Source: Streptomyces canus 299MFChir4.1 (GTDB lineage: Bacteria > Actinomycetota > Actinomycetes > Streptomycetales > Streptomycetaceae). From it: DNA of 64,000 bases. The first letter of the stretch is position 1. Each line of letters begins with the position of its first letter. Shown one piece after another: positions 27,069-36,865 of this stretch. Position numbers and translations under genes: made by a program. Below the pieces are notes generated by a model. The model saw only the letters and a program-made list of their open reading frames with translations. It ran no database searches and was not told the origin of the DNA. Where the stretch lies: contig NZ_KB911584.1 of assembly GCF_000383615.1 (NCBI RefSeq), forward strand, positions 540,593-604,592, given 5' to 3'.

Positions 27069-28223
27069 ATGGCAGACAACAGCGCGACCGCGAAGAACCG
27101 TGAGATCCGCCCCTTCCGGATCGACATCCCGCAGGCGCAGCTCGACGACCTGCACACCCGCCTGGACCTCACCCGCTGGCCGGACGAGCTCCCGGAGGCC
27201 GGCTGGGAGTACGGCGCCGCCCTGCCGTATCTGCGCGATCTCGCCGCGTACTGGCGGAGCGCCTACGACTGGCGCAAGCACGAGGCAGCCCTCAACGAGC
27301 TCCCGCAGTTCGTCACCGAGATCGACGGCGCCCAGGTGCACTTCCTGCACATCCGCTCCGCCCGGCCGGACGCGCTCCCGCTGATCCTGACGCACGGCTG
27401 GCCGGGGTCGGTGATCGAGTTCCTCGGCGTGATCGGCTCGCTGAGCGAGGACTTCCATCTGGTGATCCCGTCCATCCCGGGCTTCGGCTTCTCCGGGCCG
27501 ACGCGCGACAAGGGCTGGAACGTCAACCGGGTGGCCCGCGCGTGGGCGGAGCTGATGCGCAGGCTCGGCTACGAGCGCTACGGCGCCCAGGGCGGCGACA
27601 TGGGCGCGCTGATCTCCCCCGCGCTCGCCCGGATCGCGCCGGAGTCCGTCGTCGGCGTCCATGTGAACGCCGCCTCGGTCGGCTTCATCCCGCTCGGCCC
27701 GGTCGACGAGCAGGCGCGGGAGGGGCTGACCGACCGGGAGCGGAAGAGCCTTGCGAGCATCGCCGAGTTCACCACGGACGGCTTCGGCTACAACGCCCTC
27801 CAGTCGACCCGCCCGCAGACCCTGTCCTACGGGCTCACCGACTCACCCGTCGGTCAACTGGCGTGGATCATGGAGAAGTTCCAGGCGTGGACGCACTCCT
27901 CGGCCGCGCTGCCCGAGGACGCGATCAACCGGGACACGCTCCTGACGAACGTGATGCTGTACTGGCTGACCGGCACCGCCGGTTCCGCGGCCCGCATGTA
28001 CTACGAGAACAGCCATGTGCCGGACTGGTTCCCGACGCAGACCTCGGGAGTGCCGACCGCGGTGGCCAACTTCGGCGAGGACGTGGCGATCCGCCGCTGG
28101 GCCGAGCAGGCCAACACCCTCGTCCGCTGGACGGAGTTCGACCGCGGCGGCCACTTCGCCGCCCTGGAGGTGCCCGAGCTGCTGGCCGGTGACGTCAGGG
28201 AGTTCTTCGGTTCACTGCGGTGA
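27069..28223 (+). CDS. Epoxide hydrolase (EHN-domain alpha/beta hydrolase)
   Basis: 384 residues. An N-terminal EHN domain (residues about 12-90: RPFRIDIPQAQLDDLHTRLD) precedes the catalytic core. HGWPGS (oxyanion, near residue 109) and YGAQGGDMGA (nucleophile Asp177) are the usual epoxide-hydrolase motifs; the base is His in GGHFAALEVPE near the C-terminus. The family opens epoxides to diols, including juvenile-hormone and microsomal types. The Asp nucleophile excludes a simple esterase. It is divergent from a WYL regulator with a dyad operator, so probably substrate-induced. It overlaps the next gene by 12 bases, tail to tail. Confidence 0.87.
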   Translation: MADNSATAKNREIRPFRIDIPQAQLDDLHTRLDLTRWPDELPEAGWEYGAALPYLRDLAAYWRSAYDWRKHEAALNELPQFVTEIDGAQVHFLHIRSARPDALPLILTHGWPGSVIEFLGVIGSLSEDFHLVIPSIPGFGFSGPTRDKGWNVNRVARAWAELMRRLGYERYGAQGGDMGALISPALARIAPESVVGVHVNAASVGFIPLGPVDEQAREGLTDRERKSLASIAEFTTDGFGYNALQSTRPQTLSYGLTDSPVGQLAWIMEKFQAWTHSSAALPEDAINRDTLLTNVMLYWLTGTAGSAARMYYENSHVPDWFPTQTSGVPTAVANFGEDVAIRRWAEQANTLVRWTEFDRGGHFAALEVPELLAGDVREFFGSLR

Positions 28224-29033
28224 GGGGCACGCGGTGACGGACACCGACAGGTCGTTGTCCCGCGTGTAGTACGGCCCGGCCTCCACCGGGCCGTACGCCG
28301 TGTCCACCCGCGCGCGTGGATAGGTGAAGACGGGCTTCTTGTCGGCGACGTCGTCGAGCAGCCGCGCGATCCGCACCCGCGGCCCGCTCTCGCCGTGCGG
28401 CCGCAGCCACAGGTCCCAGACCCCGGGCCCGAGTGCCGCGTACCCGACCGAGAGGCCGAACCGGGTCGCGTCCACGGCGACTTCGATGCGACGGGCGGCG
28501 GCCGGGGAGTGCCGGGGGCCCACCTCGGCACAGGCGCCCGGGGCGAACCCGGTACCGAACAGCCGCCCGCGCACGGTCACTCCGGCGCCCTGGACCCGGA
28601 CCTCGCCCGCCTCGGCGTGCGGGGCGCGCAGCCAGCTGCGGACGGTGAGGTCGCCCTGCCGGGTCGCGTAGGGGATGCGGACGGCGACATGGCCGCGGGA
28701 GCCGCTCGGAATGCGGGCGGCGAGCGCGCGCAGGTCGGTGGCGCCGGGCGCGAGGCGCAGCGGCTCGTCGTCGGCCACGCACGCGTACGCGTCCCAGCGG
28801 CCCTCGGGCAGGGCGACCGTGCTGGGCAGAGCGGCGCGCAGCCTTCCGTCGGCGGCCGGGGCCAGCGGCAGTCCCACTTCCTCGTCGCCGTCACGCCGGC
28901 GCAGCACCAGGTGGGCCGTCCCGCACGCCCCGCCGGCGGTGACGTCGAAGGTCAGTCCGCCCGCGGAGTCGGCGACACAGTCGGCGCGCAGTTGTACGCC
29001 CTGCCCGGCGGGCATGGTCCTCCCGTGGTTCAT
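28212..29033 (-). CDS. Hypothetical protein, beta-rich repeat domains
   Basis: 273 residues with no signal peptide or membrane helix. The sequence is Gly/Ala/Arg-rich with beta-strand-like repeats such as LRAALPSTVALPEGRWDAYAC, VRIPYATRQGDLTVRSWLRA and LSVGYAALGPGVWDLWLRPHG. WDAY and WDLW motifs recur, which resembles the glucosyl/polyol-phosphotransferase-associated beta domains seen in Streptomyces. No catalytic motif was recognised. It ends inside the epoxide hydrolase (convergent overlap) and is separate from the ABC-transporter lipoprotein gene behind it. Confidence 0.6.
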   Translation of the reverse strand: MNHGRTMPAGQGVQLRADCVADSAGGLTFDVTAGGACGTAHLVLRRRDGDEEVGLPLAPAADGRLRAALPSTVALPEGRWDAYACVADDEPLRLAPGATDLRALAARIPSGSRGHVAVRIPYATRQGDLTVRSWLRAPHAEAGEVRVQGAGVTVRGRLFGTGFAPGACAEVGPRHSPAAARRIEVAVDATRFGLSVGYAALGPGVWDLWLRPHGESGPRVRIARLLDDVADKKPVFTYPRARVDTAYGPVEAGPYYTRDNDLSVSVTACPSPQ

Positions 29034-29085
29034 GGTGCCCTGTCAGACCGTCGGACACCCCCATTGGTTGCGTGCGTGCGGTGAC

Positions 29086-30378
29086 TCACTGCTGATACGG
29101 CAGTTGCGGAACGTCGAAGCACGTGCGGTCCATGTCGCCCTGGGAGACCCAGCCCCGGCCGTCCTGCCAGCGGGCCACCGAGAGACAGGTTCTCCGGGAC
29201 CTCGGCGGCTCGGCCAGCCGCTCGAACCGGACGGGGACGAGCAGGCCGTCCGCGGTGTAGTCCTGACTGTGGTCCATGCGGGCGTCGACGCACGCGCGCG
29301 TGACGCCTTGTGGGGCACACGACTTCGCGGCGTCCGTGAACCACTTCGCGGCCGCCCAGCCCTCCAGCTGCCACTGGGAATGCGTCCTGAGGCCCTTGGT
29401 GGCGTCCCCGAACTCGCGCACGGCCGCGTTGCCGACGTCCTCGTAGTTCCGGCTGGACCCGGTGGCCCACAGGGCGTTGCGGCAGTGCGGGGCGTCCTTG
29501 TAGTCGTCCTGGACGGTGGAGGCCCAGTTCTGCACGTTGGTGACCTTGGCGGTGACCTCGACGCCGGCCTTGTCCATCGCCTCGCACAGCTGGGCGTTGC
29601 CGTGGCTGTCGACGGCGTCGAAGACCAGGTCGGCGCCCTGTTCCTTCAGGTCGGCCGCGACGGCACGGAAGTTGGGCAGCGCGAAGTCGACCTGCTCGGT
29701 GACGACCTTGTAGCCCTCGGCCTTCAGCCCCTGCTCGACGAGCCGGGCGTAGGCGGCGGAGGCGGCCTGGTTGTACGACACGACGGCCGCCGTACGGGCT
29801 CCGTGCTCGCGCTTGAAGTAGCGGTAGACCTCGGTGCCGCCGTACTGCCTGCCGTCCCAGCCGGTCGTGCCGTCCCGGGGCGCGAGGCTGCCGTAGATTC
29901 CGTAGAGGTGCGGCCAGGTGTCGTAGGCGGCGCCAATGGGCTGGCCGCCGATGTCGGGCACGCGCGCGTGGGAGACACGGGAGGCTCCCGCGTAGTCGAG
30001 GACGGTGGTGGCGACCAGGGCGACCACTTTGTCCTCGTCGATCAGCCGGTGCACACAGGTGTTGTTGCCGACGCCGCTGCCCCCGTCGTCGCACTCGCGC
30101 ACCTCGATCCGGCGGCCGTCGAGGCCTCCGCGCGCGTTGAGGCGCTCGAAGTACGCCTTGGCGCCGTCGCGCGGGCCGGTGAAGGCGCTGCCGCCGACCG
30201 GGCTGGTGGCGCTGGTGACGATGCCGACGCGGATCGGGGTGCTGTCCTGAGTGGGGCTCGCCCGCTCCCGGTGCTCGAAGTCGCTCTCCGGCAGCCGGCT
30301 GCCGCACGCCGTGCCCAACACGAGCAGCAGGACCGCGAGGGCGGCCTCAGCAGCCCGGAAGAGCCGAGGCCGTGGCAT
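29086..30378 (-). CDS. ABC transporter substrate-binding lipoprotein, branched-chain amino acid type
   Basis: 430 residues. Lipoprotein signal with LGTAC lipobox (Cys25). The fold is Leu/Ile/Val-binding-protein-like: IRVGIVTSATSPVGGSAFTG near residue 47, AKAYFERLNARGGLDGRRIE, YNQAASAAYARLVEQGLKAEGY and the C-terminal domain near ALWATGSSRNYED. It lies 640 bases from, and divergent to, the permease/ATPase genes at 31495 and 34146, so the two sets most likely form one transporter. Two hydrophilic proteins lie between. It overlaps the adjacent lipoprotein gene by 32 bases. The ligand is unknown. Confidence 0.83.
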   Translation of the reverse strand: MPRPRLFRAAEAALAVLLLVLGTACGSRLPESDFEHRERASPTQDSTPIRVGIVTSATSPVGGSAFTGPRDGAKAYFERLNARGGLDGRRIEVRECDDGGSGVGNNTCVHRLIDEDKVVALVATTVLDYAGASRVSHARVPDIGGQPIGAAYDTWPHLYGIYGSLAPRDGTTGWDGRQYGGTEVYRYFKREHGARTAAVVSYNQAASAAYARLVEQGLKAEGYKVVTEQVDFALPNFRAVAADLKEQGADLVFDAVDSHGNAQLCEAMDKAGVEVTAKVTNVQNWASTVQDDYKDAPHCRNALWATGSSRNYEDVGNAAVREFGDATKGLRTHSQWQLEGWAAAKWFTDAAKSCAPQGVTRACVDARMDHSQDYTADGLLVPVRFERLAEPPRSRRTCLSVARWQDGRGWVSQGDMDRTCFDVPQLPYQQ

Positions 30379-30904
30379 TGCCGCTCAACTGCACGAGCGC
30401 GCACAAGGTGTTGACCGACACCTTCCAGGTGCCGTCCTGTTCGACGGCCGTACCCGAGGCGTCCGGCAGGGCGGTGGCACCGTTCAGCATCAGGGTGTAC
30501 GTCACGTCGGCCGCGGTCGGCTTGGTGAACCCGACCTTGGTCACCTTCGCCTGCACCTGTCCGCCGCGCTGGTCACCGCTGAAGGCCTGGAGCACCGGCC
30601 CCATCTCGTCGCCGTTCTCCAGGACGGCCTGCTTGTCCTTGGTGGAGGTCTTCGGGTCGAAGAACTTCTCCCAGTTCGTCCTGATCTCCCGCCGGGCGGC
30701 CGCCGCGTCGGCGGGTCCGCTCGGTGACGGTGCCGCCGAAGGCGTGGTCCGCTCCACGGACGGCGTCGGCGGCGGGCTCTCGCTGCCGCCGCCGCTGTCG
30801 TCGCTGCACGCCGAGAGGGCCACGACGAGGGCGAACCCCACCGCCATCAGCCCCCGGCTGCCGTTCCCCCACGTGCGGTCGCTCCCGAGAACCATCTGGC
30901 TCAC
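30347..30904 (-). CDS. MTB12-like small lipoprotein
   Basis: About 185 residues from a GTG at 30904 (ATG at 30895 also possible). Lipobox VALSACS at about residue 28, Ser/Pro-rich linker, then a domain with REIRTNWEKFFDPKTSTKDKQAVLENG and a long VQAKVTKVGFTKPTAADVTYTLML segment. This resembles the low-molecular-weight antigen MTB12 family of actinobacterial lipoproteins, whose role is unclear. Its end overlaps the substrate-binding gene by 32 bases, so the two are probably co-transcribed. Confidence 0.72.
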   Translation of the reverse strand: MSQMVLGSDRTWGNGSRGLMAVGFALVVALSACSDDSGGGSESPPPTPSVERTTPSAAPSPSGPADAAAARREIRTNWEKFFDPKTSTKDKQAVLENGDEMGPVLQAFSGDQRGGQVQAKVTKVGFTKPTAADVTYTLMLNGATALPDASGTAVEQDGTWKVSVNTLCALVQLSGNATASALPGC

Positions 30905-31018
30905 CACCGGGTGTCGGTCCGGGCCACGTGCGCCCGGTGCTTTCAGGGTCAGCTTCAAGAAGGCATAGTGCAAGCGATTGGCTTACATGGACAGGCATGC
31001 GACATGTGGGAGCCAGAG

Positions 31019-31495
31019 ATGCGGACAGCCCGACTGCGGACCGTGCACCCCGTCCTGTGGGCCGGCTGGGCCGCGCTCGCCGCGGGCGCGGTGCTCTGCG
31101 TCCTCGGCTGGTACGGCGTGGCGGGCGAGCTCTACGCCGAGCGGCAGCTGCCCTACCTCGCCTCCTGCACGGTGCCCGGGGCCGCGTTGATCGTCGCCGG
31201 GGCGGTGCTCCTCACCCACGGCCGGGGCGCGCTCGCCGCCGCGCGTGTGGAGGAGCTGTACGGCCTCCTGGTCGCCGCGGAGCCCACCGGGGCCGAGGAG
31301 TCCGGCACGGCGGCCGACGCGCCCCTGGCGGTCAGCGGGGACCTGCTGATGGTGCCCGGCGGCACCCTCTGGCACCGCGCGGACTGCCCGCTGGTCGCCG
31401 GGAAGGTCGAGTCGATCCCGGTGGACGCCAAGCTCCTGGCGAGCGGTGAGCTGGGACCCTGCCCGATCTGCGAGCCCGTCGAGGAAACCGACTGA
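31019..31495 (+). CDS. Small membrane protein with C-terminal Cys motif
   Basis: 158 residues. Start at the ATG at 31019 with GGGAG six bases upstream; the frame opens earlier. Two membrane helices (about residues 12-35 and 46-68) are followed by a cytoplasmic tail with GGTLWHRADCPLVAGK and, 20 residues later, GELGPCPICEP. The His/Cys pattern looks like a small metal-binding motif as in Ada-type zinc sites. Its TGA shares a base with the ATG of the permease fusion (TGATG), so it belongs to the transporter operon. A possible accessory or sensor. No family recognised. Confidence 0.68.
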   Translation: MRTARLRTVHPVLWAGWAALAAGAVLCVLGWYGVAGELYAERQLPYLASCTVPGAALIVAGAVLLTHGRGALAAARVEELYGLLVAAEPTGAEESGTAADAPLAVSGDLLMVPGGTLWHRADCPLVAGKVESIPVDAKLLASGELGPCPICEPVEETD

Positions 31496-34149
31496 TGTCG
31501 TCGCTGACCTACGACCTGACCCTCGCCGGGTTGTCGGTCGGCAGTGCGGCCGCGCTCACCGGAATCGGCCTGATCGTGACGTACCGCGCGACCGGGGTGC
31601 TGAACTTCGCGCACGGGGCGATCGCCATGGTGTGCGCGTACGTGCTGCGGCAGTGCGTGGTCGAGTGGGGCTGGCCGCTGTGGGCCGGGGCCGCGGTGAC
31701 CCTGCTGCTCCTGGCACCGGCCCTCGGCGTGCTGCTGGAGCGTTTCGTCTTCCGGCCCCTGTCCGTCCTGGGCGGCGATCCGGCCCAGACCCTGGTGGCC
31801 TCCCTCGGCGTCTTCGTGCTGCTGGTGGGCGGGGCCGCGCTGCTGTGGGGCCAGGGCGCCCGGGACGACGTCCCGGAGCTGGTGTCGGCGGACCCGTGGG
31901 GACAGCTGGCGGTCGCCCTGGTGCTGGCCGCGGGTGTGGGCGCGGTGATCCGCTGGACGCGCTTCGGGCGGGAGCTGCGGGCCGTCGTGGACGACCGCGG
32001 GCTGGCCGTGCTCGGCGGGATCGACGCCGACCGGGTGGCGGCGGCCGGCTGGGCGTTCGGGTCGTTCACGGCGGGCCTGACGGGCGTCCTGCTGGCCCCT
32101 TACGTGCGCCTGGACCCGTACGGGCTGCCCCTGCTCGTCATGGAGGTGGTGGCGGTCGCGGTGGCCGCGCGGATGCGCAGCCTGCCGGTGGCGGTGCTGG
32201 TGGCGCTGGCCATCGGGGTCGGACAGAGCCAGCTGACGAGACTGCACCCCTCGGGCTGGGGCGAACCGCTGCTCCAAGCGGTGGGGGCGAACCTGTTCGT
32301 CGTGGCCCTGCTGATCGCGTCCTTGGCACTCCCCGGCGTCGGCGCCCGGGACGCGCTCCCGCGCACGGCCACCGCGCGCGTGCCGACCCCTCAGGGCGCG
32401 TGGATCGTCGCGGTGGTGCTGTTCCTGCTCCCGTTGGGCTTCGCGGGTTCGGACCTGCACACCTCGGTGCAGGTCCCGGCGCTGGGCGTGGTGCTGCTCT
32501 CCCTGGTGGTCGTGACGGGCCGGGGCGGCCAGATCTCCCTCGGCCAAGCGGCCTACGCGGGCCTGGGCGCCCTGTTCACGGCCCTGCTGGCGGCGGGCCG
32601 CTTCCCGGGCCTGCCCCGCCTGCCGGAACTGGCGGCGCTGGCTCTGGCGGTGGTCCTGGTGGCTCCCCTGGGCCTCCTGACCGGCTGGCCGGCGATCACC
32701 CGCCGGGGCCTGGCACTGGCCCTCGCGACCTTCGCGGTCGGCGTCGGCGTGAGCCGCTTCGTCTTCGCCCAGCCCTACGCCACCTCCGGCCTGTCCCTGG
32801 ACCGTCCCGAGGGTTTCGACGGCGACCGCGCGTATTACGTCCTGGAGCTGGCCCTGCTGGCCCTCGCCCTGCTGGCGACCCACGCGCTGCGCAGAGGCCG
32901 CACGGGCCGGGCCCTGGCCGCCCTGCGCGACCACGAGTCCGGAGCCTCGGCGGCGGGCGTCCGGGTCCCCGCCCTGAAGCTCCTCGCCTTCGTCGCGGGC
33001 GCCGCGTTGGCCGCCCTGGGCGGCGGAATGCTCGGCATGGGCCTGCGCGCCTTCGACCCGACCGCCTACGACCCCGTCCGCGGCCTGCTCTGGTTCGCCG
33101 CGGTCGTCGTCCTGGGCGCCGACAGCACCCTGGGTGCTCTCGGAGCGGCGGCTCTGCTGGTCGGCCTGGACGCGGGGGCCCGGGGTGGGGTGGCGGCGGC
33201 GCTGATCGGGGTGCTGGCGGTGCTGGTGGGCCGCTTTCCCGGGGGGCCGTACGAGGCGGTGCGGACGGTGGCGGGGCGACTGAGGCCGAGCAGGCCGGCC
33301 GTTCTGACCCCGCTGGGAGCCGAGGTGGGACAACGCCTGCGCACATCCCTCCGTGCACCCACGTCCACGTACACCTCCACGCCCAAGCCCGCACCCGGCC
33401 ACGAACCCCGCACCGGTGGTGCGGGTGGGAACACGACCCCGGCCGAAGGGCGGGCAGTTCTCACCACCCATGACCTCCACGCCCGCTACGACGGCTTCAC
33501 CGCCCTCGCCGGAGTCGACCTCACCATCCACCCCGGAAGAATCACCGCGATCATCGGCCCCAACGGAGCAGGGAAGTCCACCCTCTTCCACTGCCTCGCG
33601 GGAACCCTCCGCCCCTCCCAGGGCCAAGTCCGCTACGGCGACCGAGACATCACCCACCTGTCCCCCCACGCCCGCACCCGCCTCGGCATCGCCCGCACCT
33701 TCCAGCAACTCGCCGTCTTCCCGACCTTGACGGTGGCCGAGAACGTCCAGGTGGGCGCGGAACAGGGCCACATCCCGGACCCGACAGCGACGGACCGCGC
33801 ACTGAGACTGTTCGATCTGAACGGCCCCCTCCGACACGCCCCCGCCGCCGGCCTCCCCACCGGCACCCTCCGCCGGGTGGAACTCGCCAGAGCACTCGCC
33901 GGCTCTCCGAGCGTCCTGCTCCTCGACGAACCCGCCGCCGGTCTGGACACCGCCGAGGTCACCGCCCTGGCCCGCGTCCTCAGGGCCCTCGCGGCGGACG
34001 GCACCGCCCTCCTCGTCGTCGAGCACGACCTCGACCTGGTCGCCGACCTCGCGGACGTCGTGCACGTCATGACAGGGGGGCGCGTCATCGCCTCCGGCCC
34101 CCCGGCCCACGTGCTGGACACGCTCGACGCCCGGGAGACCGCCGTATGA
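31495..34149 (+). CDS. Branched-chain amino acid-type ABC transporter: LivH-LivM-LivG fusion
   Basis: 884 residues joining three subunits usually separate. Residues 1-280: LivH-like permease (YRATGVLNFAHGAIAM, FAHG motif). Residues 300-610: LivM-like permease (GRGGQISLGQAAYAGLGA, ALRDHESGASAAGV). A Pro/Thr/Gly-rich linker of about 60 residues. Residues 660-884: ATPase with intact Walker A GPNGAGKST, Walker B SVLLLDEPAAGLD and His-switch VVEHDLDLV. The signature region is PTGTLRRVELARAL, unusual against LPYGQQRRLEIARAL. It overlaps the preceding stop by one base and the following gene by four. Confidence 0.87.
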   Translation: MSSLTYDLTLAGLSVGSAAALTGIGLIVTYRATGVLNFAHGAIAMVCAYVLRQCVVEWGWPLWAGAAVTLLLLAPALGVLLERFVFRPLSVLGGDPAQTLVASLGVFVLLVGGAALLWGQGARDDVPELVSADPWGQLAVALVLAAGVGAVIRWTRFGRELRAVVDDRGLAVLGGIDADRVAAAGWAFGSFTAGLTGVLLAPYVRLDPYGLPLLVMEVVAVAVAARMRSLPVAVLVALAIGVGQSQLTRLHPSGWGEPLLQAVGANLFVVALLIASLALPGVGARDALPRTATARVPTPQGAWIVAVVLFLLPLGFAGSDLHTSVQVPALGVVLLSLVVVTGRGGQISLGQAAYAGLGALFTALLAAGRFPGLPRLPELAALALAVVLVAPLGLLTGWPAITRRGLALALATFAVGVGVSRFVFAQPYATSGLSLDRPEGFDGDRAYYVLELALLALALLATHALRRGRTGRALAALRDHESGASAAGVRVPALKLLAFVAGAALAALGGGMLGMGLRAFDPTAYDPVRGLLWFAAVVVLGADSTLGALGAAALLVGLDAGARGGVAAALIGVLAVLVGRFPGGPYEAVRTVAGRLRPSRPAVLTPLGAEVGQRLRTSLRAPTSTYTSTPKPAPGHEPRTGGAGGNTTPAEGRAVLTTHDLHARYDGFTALAGVDLTIHPGRITAIIGPNGAGKSTLFHCLAGTLRPSQGQVRYGDRDITHLSPHARTRLGIARTFQQLAVFPTLTVAENVQVGAEQGHIPDPTATDRALRLFDLNGPLRHAPAAGLPTGTLRRVELARALAGSPSVLLLDEPAAGLDTAEVTALARVLRALAADGTALLVVEHDLDLVADLADVVHVMTGGRVIASGPPAHVLDTLDARETAV

Positions 34150-34805
34150 CACCGAAGACCGCCGTCTCCCTGCGCCACGCGCGCGTGCGCTACGGCCCGC
34201 TGGAGGTCCTGCACGGCATCACCCTCAGCGCCCCGGGCCCCGGCCTGACCGTCCTGCTGGGCCGCAACGGCTCCGGCCGTACGACGGCGTTGCGCGCCCT
34301 GGCCGGAACAGTGCCGCTCACCGACGGCTGCGTGGTGTGGGACGGCACCGACGTGACCCGCGTACCGGCGTACGAGCGGGCTCGCCGCGGTCTGTGCCTG
34401 GTCCCCGAGCGCCGGGCGGTGTTCGGGTCCCTCACCGTCCGCGAGAACCTCGAACTCGCCGCCCCCGCCCCTGATCCGGCGCTGGACGCCTACCCGCAGC
34501 TGGCCGCCCTGCTGCCCCGCCGCGCCGGCACCCTCTCCGGCGGTGAGCAGCGCATGCTCGCCCTCTCCCGCGCGCTTCTGGCACGCGCGCGCGTGGTTCT
34601 CGTCGACGAACCCGCGCAGGGCATGTCCCCCACGGTCGCGGTCCGCACATACGAACTCCTCGCCGGGCTGGACGCGTGCGTGGTCGTGGCCGAGCAGCGG
34701 CTCCCTCCCGCGCTGCAGGACCGGACGACGATCGTGTACGAACTGCGGCGCGGTGAGGTCGTGTTCAGCGGGGAGGCGGCGGAGCTGCGTACGGGGCGAG
34801 CCTGA
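34146..34805 (+). CDS. ABC transporter ATP-binding protein, LivF-like
   Basis: 219 residues. Second ATPase of the transporter. LSGGEQRMLALSRAL is intact and Walker B reads RVVLVDEPAQGMSP. The Walker A motif is GRNGSGRTT, with Arg45 replacing the conserved Lys. The degenerate partner lies in the fused LivG domain, so the two sites of the dimer are asymmetric. The four-base overlap with the upstream fusion gene (ATGA) indicates coupling. The stop codon lies within the loop of a strong terminator hairpin. Confidence 0.86.
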   Translation: MTPKTAVSLRHARVRYGPLEVLHGITLSAPGPGLTVLLGRNGSGRTTALRALAGTVPLTDGCVVWDGTDVTRVPAYERARRGLCLVPERRAVFGSLTVRENLELAAPAPDPALDAYPQLAALLPRRAGTLSGGEQRMLALSRALLARARVVLVDEPAQGMSPTVAVRTYELLAGLDACVVVAEQRLPPALQDRTTIVYELRRGEVVFSGEAAELRTGRA

Positions 34806-34818
34806 CCGCCCCGTACGC
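34787..34818. terminator. Terminator hairpin overlapping the livF-like stop codon
   Basis: Perfect 12-bp stem (GCGTACGGGGCG pairing with 34807-34818) with an eight-base loop containing the TGA stop. It is shared with the convergent Rpf-like gene, whose stop is only 24 bases away. Confidence 0.85.
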
Positions 34819-34841
34819 CTCCAGCCGTCAGCGGACAGCTG

Positions 34842-35990
<1,149 letters not shown>

Positions 35991-36773
35991 GTGCCGCGCA
36001 TGCTCGACGTCAGCGACGAGGTACGCGCTGAGATCGGCGACGAAGAAGCCGACCGGCTGCTCGCCGGAGAGAACGCCCCCGGCGGCTACGACTGCACGTC
36101 CTGCCGCACCCAGGGCGACTCCGAACAGGAGCGCACCAGCACCGTCCTGTTCATCGGCGACGAGACCGCCGTGCTGGCCTTCGCCCACGCCACCTGCCTG
36201 CCCTCCCAGGTCGTGCAGGTCACCGAGGAGCAGCTCAGGGGAGCGGTGAAGTCCATCACCGGCGACACCGTCGACCTGGACCCGGACAAGGTCGTACCCG
36301 AGCAGGCGGTGCTCGGGGTGACCAGCGGACTCGTCCTGATCGCCGGGGAGTTGCACCCGGCGCTGGTCGTGGAGCCGACCGGGCCGATCGCGCGGCCGGG
36401 CGCGACGGGACGCGGCGACGACTTCCTGCCGCTGCTGATCGAGCAGGGGTTCATGCCGCTGACGGCGATCGAGTTGGTGCCGCCCGTGCTGCACGGATGG
36501 TCGGTGCTGCTGGCGGTGGGGCAGCTGCACGCGGTGCTCCAGCCGTCGGCGAACGGCGGGCAGCCGGTTGCCTGGTGGCAGGCGCACCAGCCGCTCCAGG
36601 TCACGGAGAGCTGGCGGGCGGCCGCCAACAAGCACCAGCAGGTGCTGATGTTCGCCGCACCGGTGGGGTCCATCGGACGGCAGCCCCGCGAGGACCTGCT
36701 GCGGGACGCGCTGGACAAGGCGGCGGCGAACGGGAAGTTGGTCGCGGCCGCGATGCCTCTCGCGGGGACGTGA
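35991..36773 (+). CDS. Hypothetical actinobacterial protein, 260 aa
   Basis: 260 residues. GTG at 35991 behind GGGAG, with an ATG at 36000 as alternative. Starts PRMLDVSDEVRAEIGDEEAD. A Cys pair in YDCTSCRTQGD near residue 33 could bind metal. The body contains FIGDETAVLAFAHATCLPSQV, LVLIAGELHPALVVEPTGPI and QVLMFAAPVGSIGRQPRED. No transmembrane helix or signal peptide. I know of no function. A 15-bp tandem repeat begins at the last codons and spans the stop. Confidence 0.72.
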   Translation: MPRMLDVSDEVRAEIGDEEADRLLAGENAPGGYDCTSCRTQGDSEQERTSTVLFIGDETAVLAFAHATCLPSQVVQVTEEQLRGAVKSITGDTVDLDPDKVVPEQAVLGVTSGLVLIAGELHPALVVEPTGPIARPGATGRGDDFLPLLIEQGFMPLTAIELVPPVLHGWSVLLAVGQLHAVLQPSANGGQPVAWWQAHQPLQVTESWRAAANKHQQVLMFAAPVGSIGRQPREDLLRDALDKAAANGKLVAAAMPLAGT

Positions 36774-36804
36774 AGCGCGCGGACGTGAAGCGCGCGGACG
36801 TGGA
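36766..36804. repeat. 15-bp tandem repeat across a stop codon
   Basis: GGACGTGAAGCGCGC occurs twice in perfect copies (36766-36780, 36781-36795) and again in part. The stop codon of the 260-aa gene (36771-36773) is in the first copy. Confidence 0.9.
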
Positions 36805-36865
36805 GACCGACTGAAGGATCACGCCGGACCGCATCCCCGGGGTCCCCGGTGTCGTTTGGACATAC

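Noticed and set aside
31153..34152. 999-residue minus-strand frame opposite the transporter fusion
   Set aside because: Shadow frame. The plus strand encodes permeases and ATPases with clear motifs.
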